A stretch of DNA of 34,648 nt from Mariprofundaceae bacterium (GTDB taxonomy: Bacteria > Pseudomonadota > Zetaproteobacteria > Mariprofundales > Mariprofundaceae). This document shows positions 1 to 7,656 of this stretch, piece by piece. The notes under the pieces were generated by a model. The model saw nothing but the letters and a program-made list of their open reading frames with translations. It searched no databases and was not told the origin of the DNA. Location of the stretch: the NCBI GenBank assembly GCA_015663235.1, contig DQSL01000020.1, positions 1-34,648 of the forward strand. The letters run 5' to 3'. Numbering within the stretch: the stretch's first letter is position 1; every line of letters begins with the position of its first letter. Both the position numbers and the translations under genes were made by a program.

Positions 1-216
1 CGATGCCTCACCCATAATCACCCGCGCCCCAATACCTTGATGCGTGCTTGCCGATACATGTTTCACCCTGCCTTCTTCCAAGGATACCGATTCAGACACA
101 CTATGCTGCAAATACAAGTCCGCATCATCTGCGCCCGCAGGTATCATCTGCTGCAACATTTGGCTTAATGTGGTCTCTGAAATATGCTTAAAGATAGGTA
201 AGGTTAATGAATTCAT
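1..216 (-). CDS. tldD: TldD-like metalloprotease, N-terminal part (runs off the window edge)
   Basis: Reverse-strand translation from ATG at 216: MNSLTLPIFKHISETTLSQMLQQMIPAGADDADLYLQHSVSESVSLEEGRVKHVSASTHQGIGARVIMGEAS. It shows the ADLYxQ..ES..LE.G.V......QG.G.R.. pattern of TldD/PmbA N-termini. No stop before the edge. Confidence 0.75.
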   Translation of the reverse strand, partial: MNSLTLPIFKHISETTLSQMLQQMIPAGADDADLYLQHSVSESVSLEEGRVKHVSASTHQGIGARVIMGEAS

Positions 217-279
217 GGCAACATCGTCTGTGATGGGTAGGTTTTGGTCAAGTTTAGAGAAAGGGAGGGTAGTTTTATA

Positions 280-1143
280 ATGATAATTAAGCCTATGGAT
301 TCCTTAGAAACACGAAAGCTTGAACTTGGAATCCTAAAGTCATTTAACCTGCCTGCTAATAAGGCATACTTGGTGGAGCAAGAGTGGAAACGCCTCAATG
401 CTGGAGAAAAAGGTGAAAAGAACACCGCGTATCTTCTAGATTTCTATTTAGACAAAGCGAAAAACTGGGCAATTATCCATGATTTGAGAATTGAACATGA
501 GGGAAAGGTAGCCCAAATTGACCATTTAATTATCACAAGAGCTTTGGATATATATGTTTTAGAAACCAAAGCCTACGGAGATACTCTGCATATTCTGGAT
601 GATGGCTCTTTTATCGCATCTTACCAAGAAAAAGAATATGCTGTATCTTCCCCTATTGAACAAAACAAGAGACATGCTTTTATACTTGAAAAGGCGATTC
701 AACCACTACTACCAAAACGCCTAGGTATTGTGCTAAAGCCGAGCATCCAAAGCTATGTGCTAATTGACCAAAACACCATTCTCAAACGTTCAAAAACTTT
801 TGACTCATCTCACGTCATCATGGCTGCACAATTCTTATCAAAACTTGATGAAAAATATGAAACTCTCGGCGTAAAAGAAGTGTTAACTAAGGCTTCAAAG
901 CTAATGTCTCAACAAAGTGTTCAAGACTTTGCTGAAGCAGTAGCTCATCTGCACTGCAAGAGTATAGAGAACTACAAAAAACGCTTTGGTATTACCGATA
1001 ATGACCAAAAAGAAAAAGCGTTTGTTTGCCAAGAATGTGAGGGGCAGGTTACGTCAAAAAATATAAGTTATTGCAAGAGCTTTAATGAACGGTTTAAAGG
1101 GCATGTATATTGTTTCAACTGTCAAAAAAACATTGCTGCGTAA
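280..1143 (+). CDS. NERD (nuclease-related) domain protein with C-terminal CxxC...CxxC zinc-ribbon-like tail
   Basis: ORF 244-1143. ATG at 280 preceded by AGGGAGGG is preferred over TTG at 244. Motifs GEKGE...L...L.....I.HDLRI...GKVAQIDHLIITRALDIYVLETK match NERD. C-terminus FVCQECEG...HVYCFNCQKN. Confidence 0.8.
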   Translation: MIIKPMDSLETRKLELGILKSFNLPANKAYLVEQEWKRLNAGEKGEKNTAYLLDFYLDKAKNWAIIHDLRIEHEGKVAQIDHLIITRALDIYVLETKAYGDTLHILDDGSFIASYQEKEYAVSSPIEQNKRHAFILEKAIQPLLPKRLGIVLKPSIQSYVLIDQNTILKRSKTFDSSHVIMAAQFLSKLDEKYETLGVKEVLTKASKLMSQQSVQDFAEAVAHLHCKSIENYKKRFGITDNDQKEKAFVCQECEGQVTSKNISYCKSFNERFKGHVYCFNCQKNIAA

Positions 1144-1152
1144 GGAGTATTT

Positions 1153-1884
1153 ATGATTGCAGGAATCACTACATTTTTCTTAGGTTTGATGATGTTATTC
1201 AGAGAAGCCGAATTGCGCGCGGTATTATGGCGCGTGCTGGGTTTATTGGCGGGATTAATGCTCGCTTTAATGTTGGGCGTGTTCTTCTTTTCTGAATATT
1301 TGGCTTCGATTTGGATTCCTGAAGGGGATGCTTGGTATTGGGTGGTCGTTGGTTATATCGCTTCATTTTTCGCTGGGTTACTTTCTATCGTCGTTGGTGC
1401 GGTGGCATTTGTGGCATTGGCATCTGCGGCAGCAGCACCGTGGCTTGATACCTTGGCGTACCGCACAGAAAAAATCATGGGGTTTGCCACCGTTGAAAAT
1501 GATGCATCGTGGGCAAATCAAGCCTTGGCAGCCATGATAAACTCTATTCGCCCACTGTTTGGTTTATTGCTTTGGGGGCTGTTGGCATTGGTATTCTTCT
1601 GGTTTCCACCCTTGATGACGCTGATTTGGACTTATGGCAGCATCCAGTTCCTCAATTATGAATTGTTTGACACACAAGCCTCCCGAAAAGACATGCCATT
1701 CAAAGCTCGCAAACAAAACATGAAAGAAAACCGCTGGTTTTGGCTTGGTTTTGGCGGCATAGCATTGCTACTCATGGCTGTGCCTATTCTTAATATTTTT
1801 GTGTTACCAGCCGCAGTCGTTGCCCTTGCAAAATATGATATTGAACAACATTTGACCACACAATCAACAGTCGAACAACCATGA
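1153..1884 (+). CDS. Multi-pass membrane protein, EI24/CysZ-like
   Basis: ORF with RBS AAGGAG. Several hydrophobic helices. C-terminal FLNYELFDTQASRKDMPFKARKQNMKENRWFWLGFGGIALLLMAVPILNIFVLPAAVVAL resembles the EI24 signature. Confidence 0.6.
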   Translation: MIAGITTFFLGLMMLFREAELRAVLWRVLGLLAGLMLALMLGVFFFSEYLASIWIPEGDAWYWVVVGYIASFFAGLLSIVVGAVAFVALASAAAAPWLDTLAYRTEKIMGFATVENDASWANQALAAMINSIRPLFGLLLWGLLALVFFWFPPLMTLIWTYGSIQFLNYELFDTQASRKDMPFKARKQNMKENRWFWLGFGGIALLLMAVPILNIFVLPAAVVALAKYDIEQHLTTQSTVEQP

Positions 1885-1910
1885 CTTTTTCAAGTGTGAT
1901 AATAATACTC

Positions 1911-1968
1911 TGTCATTTCGACCAGCGTGGAGAAATCTCAAGATTCCTCAACTTCGTTCGGCATGACA
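1911..1968. repeat. Intergenic TGTCATTTCGACCAGCGTGGAGAAATCTC...GGCATGACA-type dispersed repeat
   Basis: Terminal inverted TGTCAT (1911-1916) and ATGACA (1963-1968). Body resembles the widespread TCATTTCGACC-G-GGAGAAATCTC repeat seen in many bacterial genomes. Confidence 0.55.
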
Positions 1969-1988
1969 TCTAAGCCTAAGGATAAAAT

Positions 1989-3902
1989 ATGCCAGTTTTA
2001 ATGTTACACGGTCTGAAAAAGGCCTTTGGTCATCAGGTCTTGTTGGACAATGTGGACTTGCGTATTCGCGCAGGTGCGCGCGTAGGGCTGATTGGGCGCA
2101 ACGGCGAAGGTAAGTCCACGCTGCTTAAAGTGATTGCTGGGCAAATGGATGTTGATGACGGCAGTGTACAAATAAAAAGCGGATGTAAGGTCGCATATTT
2201 GCATCAAGACCCTCATTTTGAAGCAGGTCAAAGTGTATTTCAGGTGGTTGCCGAAGGCTTGGGTGGTGTTGCCAAAGTCTTAGACGCTTATCATCAAGCC
2301 ACCACCCAACTGGAACACGATTACTCTGATAAAGCCTTAAAAAAACTCGAAGATTTACAACATGAATTGGATCATTTGGGTGCATGGAAATTACACGCAA
2401 GAATTGAAACGGCAATTACCAAATTAGACTTGGATGCTGACCGTGATGTGGGTGAATTATCGGGCGGTTGGTTGCGCCGCGTAGCTTTAGCCCAAGCTGT
2501 GGTGGTCGAGCCTGAAATATTATTACTGGATGAACCCACCAACCATTTGGATATAGCATCCATTGAATGGTTAGAAGACTTTGTTGCATCATTCAAAGGT
2601 GCGGTTCTATTTATTACCCATGATAGATATTTCTTGGATGCCGTAGCAGAAGAAATCATTGAACTCGATAGAGGAAAACTCACCCATTTCCAAGCCAGTT
2701 ATGCTGAATATTTGCAGAAAAAAGCTGAGTTATTAAAAATTGAGTCCAGAGAGCACAAAAAGTTCGATAAAATGCTGGCGAACGAAGAGAAGTGGATTCG
2801 CCAAGGCATTCCTGCGCGAAGAACACGCAATGAAGGCAGAGTTCGCGCCCTTGAGGATTTAAGAAAACAACGCGCTGCCCGCAAACTGCGTGGTGGTGAT
2901 GTGGATTTACGCGTGGCATCGGGGGTTAAACCGGGCAAGTTGTTGATTGAAGCCATTGATGTTTGCCACAAATTTGAAACCGCAATGATTGTCGATAAGT
3001 TCAATTGCAAAATCATGGCGGGTGAACGCATTGGTTTCTTAGGCCCCAATGGTATAGGTAAAACAACACTGCTCAAAATTCTATTGGGTGAGTTGCAAGC
3101 CGATAGTGGTCGCGTCAAACATGGTGTGCGCCTTGCCCCTGCATTTTTAACCCAAATTCGCCAGTTGAACCCCGAAGCCAAGCTCAAAGATGTGCTTGTG
3201 CCAAGCGGCGGTAATTTTGTGCATATTGGTGGACATGAACCACGCCATATTGTCAGCTATATGCAAGATTTCCTCTTTGATAAAGAACTACTAAATGCAC
3301 GGGTCTCCGCCTTATCGGGTGGTGAGCGTGGTCGTTTATTACTCGCCAAACTACTACTCGAACCTGCCAATCTTTTGGTATTGGATGAACCGACCAATGA
3401 TTTGGATATTGGTACACTTGCTGTACTCGAAGAAGCTTTAGCCAAATATCAGGGCACGGTAATTATCGTTAGCCATGACAGAGCATTTATGGATAGAACG
3501 GTGAGCAAAGTGTTGGCATTTGAAGGTGATGGCAAAATTATACCCATCGAAGGTGGTTATTCTGATTATTTGGCATGGAAAGAACGCGCTGTTTTACGTG
3601 AAAAAGAAGAGAAAACAGCCGTTAAACGCAAAAAAACAGATGTTAAGACTGAAAAAATAACAAGCCCTGTCAAAAAACTTGCCTACAAAGAACAAAAAGA
3701 ACTGGATGATTTACCCGCCAATATTGAGTCGTGGGAAGAAGAAAAAGTAGCCATCGAAGCGCGTTTTTGTGATAACGATTATTTTTCTAACGACCCTGAA
3801 AGCTTTCAAAAAGACCAGAAACGATTGGATGCGTTGTCCAAACTATTAGAGCAAGGTTATGAACGTTGGGAAGCCTTAGAAGAAAAACAAAATAGCTTTT
3901 AG
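1989..3902 (+). CDS. uup: ABC-F family ATPase, Uup-type
   Basis: Two ABC cassettes: Walker A GRNGEGKST and GPNGIGKTT; signatures LSGGWLRRVALAQA and LSGGERGRLLLAKL; DEPTNHLD and DEPTNDLD. Charged C-terminal coiled-coil-like tail. Confidence 0.9.
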   Translation: MPVLMLHGLKKAFGHQVLLDNVDLRIRAGARVGLIGRNGEGKSTLLKVIAGQMDVDDGSVQIKSGCKVAYLHQDPHFEAGQSVFQVVAEGLGGVAKVLDAYHQATTQLEHDYSDKALKKLEDLQHELDHLGAWKLHARIETAITKLDLDADRDVGELSGGWLRRVALAQAVVVEPEILLLDEPTNHLDIASIEWLEDFVASFKGAVLFITHDRYFLDAVAEEIIELDRGKLTHFQASYAEYLQKKAELLKIESREHKKFDKMLANEEKWIRQGIPARRTRNEGRVRALEDLRKQRAARKLRGGDVDLRVASGVKPGKLLIEAIDVCHKFETAMIVDKFNCKIMAGERIGFLGPNGIGKTTLLKILLGELQADSGRVKHGVRLAPAFLTQIRQLNPEAKLKDVLVPSGGNFVHIGGHEPRHIVSYMQDFLFDKELLNARVSALSGGERGRLLLAKLLLEPANLLVLDEPTNDLDIGTLAVLEEALAKYQGTVIIVSHDRAFMDRTVSKVLAFEGDGKIIPIEGGYSDYLAWKERAVLREKEEKTAVKRKKTDVKTEKITSPVKKLAYKEQKELDDLPANIESWEEEKVAIEARFCDNDYFSNDPESFQKDQKRLDALSKLLEQGYERWEALEEKQNSF

Positions 3903-3948
3903 GCTTTCAAAACTTAAAAGCGCGCTGATTGAAGACCAAAACCTAATG

Positions 3949-3988
3949 CCAATCTGTCATTCCCGTGTAGGCGAGGATGGCGGATTGG
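3949..3988. repeat. Short intergenic inverted repeat containing TGTCATTCCCG-like sequence
   Basis: CCAATCTGTCATTCCCGTGTAGGCGAGGATGGCGGATTGG: terminal inverted CCAATC/GATTGG, core like the TCATTCCCGCG-type bacterial intergenic repeats. It sits between the convergent uup and ppk1 3' ends. Confidence 0.4.
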
Positions 3989-3993
3989 TTTAT

Positions 3994-6084
3994 TTAGCCC
4001 GCATTCATATGCCCAAGTGCATCCATCAATTCTTGCTGTGCCGACCTTGGTTTAGCATCGGAACGTATGCGCACATAACGACCATCCGAACGCAAGTTCC
4101 AAGTGCCTGTATTGTCCGCCAAATAGGTGCGCAACCCTTCTTTCATCACGCGGTCGAACAATGTTTTATCCAAGATTGGGAAACATGTTTCCACGCGGTG
4201 CAATAAATTGCGGCTCATCCAATCGGCACTGGCGCAAAACAACTCTTCGTCTCCACCATTCAAAAAATAATACACCCGATGATGCTCCAAGAAACGACCC
4301 AAAATCGAGCGCACACGAATATTTTCTGACACGCCTTTGATTCCCGGACGCAAACAACAAATACCGCGCACCATCAAATCAATTTTGACACCTGCCTGCG
4401 AAGCGCGGTACAAAGCTTGAATCATTTCTGGCTCTTCCAAACCGTTCATTTTACCAATGATGCGCCCTTGTCCACCTGCTTGCACATGTCCAATTTCCCG
4501 CTCAATACGCTCCAACATGCCTTTGTGCAGGGTAAAAGGGGCATGAAGCAGTGTTTTCATGCGTTGCACGCGACCTGTGCCTGTAAGTTGTTGAAACATT
4601 TTATGTACATCTTCTGCAAGCTCAGGGTTGCATGAGAGCAGCCCGAAATCAGTGTAATACCTAGATGTAATACTGTGATAGTTACCTGTGCCAAGATGCA
4701 CATAACGGCGTAAACGACGACCTTCGCGGCGTACAATCAACATCATTTTACCGTGTGTTTTATAACCCACCACACCATAAATCACCTGTACACCCGCAGC
4801 ATGAAGTCTATCTGCCAAACCAATATTATCCGCTTCATTGAACCGCGCTCTAAGCTCAATAATTGCCACCACTTCTTTGCCATTGGCCGCAGCTTTCACC
4901 AACGCATTTACAATCGGTGAGTCGGGTACAACGCGGTACATGGTTTGTTTAATCGCCAATACATCAGGGTCGTTGGCTGCCTGATTTAACAAGTCCATCA
5001 CAGGCTCAAAGCTTTGAAATGGATGATGTAACAACACATCCGAGCGTTTTATTCTATCAAACAATGATGATGAATCATCTTCGCTGGTGGTGGATAAACA
5101 TGTGGGCAAACCTGCAACAAAAGGTTTAAATTTCAAATCTGCTCTGTCCACTTCATCAGAAATCGCAGCCAGTCGGTACAAGTTCACCAGCCCATTCACG
5201 TGGTACAAATCCTGCTCTTTTAAGTTGAACTGATGCAATAAAAAGTCGGAAAGTTCTTCTGGACAACGAATGGAAACTTCAAGGCGAACAGCAGCGCCAA
5301 ATCGGCTATCCAAAAGCTCGGCTGCAATCATCTTTTTCAAATCTTCACTTTCTTCTTCACGGCGATAAAGCTCGCTGTTTCTTGTGACGCGAAACTGGTG
5401 ACATTGCGACACTTCCATACCAGGAAACAAATCATCCACATAGGCGTGCATAATCGATGAGAGCAGCACAAACCCGTGCGCACAATCTGCCACATCATCA
5501 GGCAAAGCAATCAAACGCGGCAATGAGCGCGGCGCTTGGACAATGGCTTTTTTTACATCACGCCCAAAGGCATCTTTGCCTTCAAGGGTGACGATAAAAT
5601 TTAAGATTTTATTGACCAACTTGGGAAAAGGATAGGCAGGGTCTAGGGCAATCGGGGTAAGCACTGGCAATAGCTCCGCACGGAAAAAGCGGCGAAGCCA
5701 TTGTTGTTGGGTTTCATTCCATTCATGCCGCGGTAAGATTTTAATATCTTCATCACGCATCGCAGGCAAAATGTCATTTTCTATCAATGCATATTGCTTC
5801 TCTACCAAGGCCTCAACATCGGTGCGAATGGCATTCAATGTTTCGGATGTGGAAAGCCCATCAGGTGAAGTCGCGTTTAAACCCATCGCCACACGTTGCT
5901 TTAACATCGCCACACGCACTTCAAAAAACTCATCCAAGTTGGAGCTACTGATACACAAGAAACGAAGGCGCTCTAAAAGCGGCACCGATTCATCACAAGC
6001 CAACTCAAACACACGTTGGTTAAATGCCAGCATGCTTAAGTTGCGATTCAAATATAATTCGGGTGCTTGTAAATCTTGGCTCAT
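3994..6084 (-). CDS. ppk1: Polyphosphate kinase 1
   Basis: ORF 3994-6138, start at 6084 (MSQDLQAPELYLNRNLSMLAFNQRVFE) with AGGAGAGA upstream. Catalytic motifs YVHLGTGNYHSITSRYYTDFGLLS and GYKTHGKMMLIVRREG. Confidence 0.95.
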   Translation of the reverse strand: MSQDLQAPELYLNRNLSMLAFNQRVFELACDESVPLLERLRFLCISSSNLDEFFEVRVAMLKQRVAMGLNATSPDGLSTSETLNAIRTDVEALVEKQYALIENDILPAMRDEDIKILPRHEWNETQQQWLRRFFRAELLPVLTPIALDPAYPFPKLVNKILNFIVTLEGKDAFGRDVKKAIVQAPRSLPRLIALPDDVADCAHGFVLLSSIMHAYVDDLFPGMEVSQCHQFRVTRNSELYRREEESEDLKKMIAAELLDSRFGAAVRLEVSIRCPEELSDFLLHQFNLKEQDLYHVNGLVNLYRLAAISDEVDRADLKFKPFVAGLPTCLSTTSEDDSSSLFDRIKRSDVLLHHPFQSFEPVMDLLNQAANDPDVLAIKQTMYRVVPDSPIVNALVKAAANGKEVVAIIELRARFNEADNIGLADRLHAAGVQVIYGVVGYKTHGKMMLIVRREGRRLRRYVHLGTGNYHSITSRYYTDFGLLSCNPELAEDVHKMFQQLTGTGRVQRMKTLLHAPFTLHKGMLERIEREIGHVQAGGQGRIIGKMNGLEEPEMIQALYRASQAGVKIDLMVRGICCLRPGIKGVSENIRVRSILGRFLEHHRVYYFLNGGDEELFCASADWMSRNLLHRVETCFPILDKTLFDRVMKEGLRTYLADNTGTWNLRSDGRYVRIRSDAKPRSAQQELMDALGHMNAG

Positions 6085-6303
6085 TGTCTCTCCTAAAAGT
6101 GTATCAACAACAATACTCTGCACCACAATATGACACAATCATGATATATTAATGAAATGATGATTTCTCATCTCTAACATAGAAAATAATGTTTGCAATT
6201 TAGCCTTATTATCTGTATGGTGAGCATGAAAAGCCAGTGCGTGGTTTTACGCAATACAGTTGAAGCTAATCAACCAACCTTTTCACCACAAAATAAAGGC
6301 AAA

Positions 6304-6329
6304 CAAGGAAACAATTTTCTGTTCCCTTG
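6304..6329. promoter_or_regulatory. Stem-loop/inverted repeat upstream of ppk2
   Basis: CAAGGAAACA-attttc-TGTTCCCTTG: 10-nt arms with one mismatch, about 37 bp before the ppk2 start codon. Confidence 0.35.
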
Positions 6330-6366
6330 GTATTTTATTGTCTAAAACTAAAGGTGCTAAATCAAC

Positions 6367-7287
6367 ATGAGCAAAAACAAAAAACGCAACAAAGAAAAGT
6401 TGGAAAAACTACTCAACCGTATGAGTAATCCGAAAAAGGTTCTCAAATCACCTAAGGTGATTTCGGGCAAGAAGCTACTTGCCCTAAGTTATGAAATGGG
6501 CACATACCCTTACCCTGAAAAGATGGACTTGGAAGAATATGAAGCAGAGAAACATTTGCTGCAAATTGAGATGCTTAAAGTTCAAGCTTGGGTGAAAGAA
6601 ACTGGGCAACGTATCCTTGGTATTTTTGAAGGGCGCGATGCTGCGGGTAAAGGTGGTGCCATCAAACGTTTTAATGAACATTTGAACCCACGCGCTGCCC
6701 ATGTCATTGCCTTGGAAAAACCCAATGAACGTGAGCTTGGGCAATGGTATTATCAGCGTTATATCAAACATTTACCCACCAAAGGTGAAATGGTGTTTTT
6801 AGACCGCTCTTGGTACAATCGCACAGGTGTTGAGCGCGTGATGGGCTTTTGTACGGATGAAGAATATTTAGAGTTTCTTCGCCAAACACCGCAACTTGAA
6901 CGTATGTTGGTCAACTCTGGTTTACACCTGTTCAAGTTTTGGTTTTCCGTCAGCCGCCATGAGCAACTTCGTCGTTTCCATAGCCGCACTCACGACCCAC
7001 TCAAGCAGTGGAAACTAAGCCCCATTGATATTCAATCCTTGGATAAGTGGGAAGACTATACCAAAGCCAAACAAGCCATGTTTTTCTATACCAGCACGGC
7101 CGATGCACCTTGGACTGTGGTGAAGTCAGATGATAAAAAACGGGCGCGTATCAATTGCATTCGTCACTACATCCACACCTTGGATTATCCTGGAAAAGAT
7201 GAAAATGTGGCATGTGCGCCCGACCCTAAAATCGTAGGAAGCGTACACCGCAAGCTCGACTACTCCAATAAGAAACACGCGGAATAA
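6367..7287 (+). CDS. ppk2: Polyphosphate kinase 2 family protein
   Basis: FEGRDAAGKGGAIKRFNEHLNPR (Walker A), FLDRSWYNRTGVERVMGF, SVSRHEQLRRFHSRTHDPLKQWKLSPID: classic PPK2 motifs. Confidence 0.93.
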   Translation: MSKNKKRNKEKLEKLLNRMSNPKKVLKSPKVISGKKLLALSYEMGTYPYPEKMDLEEYEAEKHLLQIEMLKVQAWVKETGQRILGIFEGRDAAGKGGAIKRFNEHLNPRAAHVIALEKPNERELGQWYYQRYIKHLPTKGEMVFLDRSWYNRTGVERVMGFCTDEEYLEFLRQTPQLERMLVNSGLHLFKFWFSVSRHEQLRRFHSRTHDPLKQWKLSPIDIQSLDKWEDYTKAKQAMFFYTSTADAPWTVVKSDDKKRARINCIRHYIHTLDYPGKDENVACAPDPKIVGSVHRKLDYSNKKHAE

Positions 7288-7293
7288 CTACCA

Positions 7294-7317
7294 TGCTCTG
7301 CTGAAATATGCAGAGCA
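7294..7317 (+). promoter_or_regulatory. Intergenic hairpin between ppk2 and the H1-like gene
   Basis: TGCTCTGC-tgaaatat-GCAGAGCA: perfect 8-bp stem, 7 nt after the ppk2 stop. No strong T-tract follows, so attenuator or mRNA-processing structure is possible. Confidence 0.45.
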
Positions 7318-7352
7318 ATCTTAAATTAAATACGACTACATTGAGGATAACT

Positions 7353-7643
7353 ATGAGCAAAAGTAAACATGATAAAGAGCTACAAGACGCGTTAGCAAAA
7401 GCAATTAAAAAAGCCGATAAAGCTGCGGCTAAAGCTGCAAAGGCTGCTAAAAAGGCAAAAAAAGCTGCCAAGAAAGCCAAGCGCACTGAAAAGCGGATGA
7501 GTAAAACCGCAAAAAAAGTAGGTAAACAACACGAATTGACCAAGCGTCATTTAAAGAAGTATGATGCAGCCAAGGTGAAAAAAGCCGCCAAGAAAAAAGC
7601 TGTGCAAAAGAAAGTTCGCGCACAACAGGCGGCAAGCACATAA
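7353..7643 (+). CDS. Lysine/alanine-rich histone H1/AlgP-like basic protein (96 aa)
   Basis: ATG at 7353: MSKSKHDKELQDALAKAIKKADKAAAKAAKAAKKAKKAAKKAKRTEKRMSKTAKKVGKQ... About one third Lys by hand count, with KKAAKKAK-type repeats. Confidence 0.75.
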   Translation: MSKSKHDKELQDALAKAIKKADKAAAKAAKAAKKAKKAAKKAKRTEKRMSKTAKKVGKQHELTKRHLKKYDAAKVKKAAKKKAVQKKVRAQQAAST

Positions 7644-7656
7644 CGAGGGTCAGCTT

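Noticed and set aside
1110-1295. Short plus-strand ORFs overlapping the membrane protein gene (1110-1295, 1328-1537)
   Set aside because: Out-of-frame overlaps of a well-supported ORF with good RBS; no recognisable features.
2004-3445. Antisense ORFs of 60-160 aa opposite uup, and similar shadows opposite other genes
   Set aside because: They lie fully inside strongly supported genes, lack RBS or family signatures, and are expected by chance in opposite frames.
6085-6366. Pho box in the ppk1/ppk2 intergenic region (e.g. GTGTCATATTGTGGTGC on the minus strand)
   Set aside because: Only one decent CTGTCAT-like heptamer, without a convincing partner in 11-bp phase.
7294-7317. Rho-independent terminator after ppk2
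   Set aside because: Good stem but no U-tract after it; kept only as a possible processing or attenuation hairpin.
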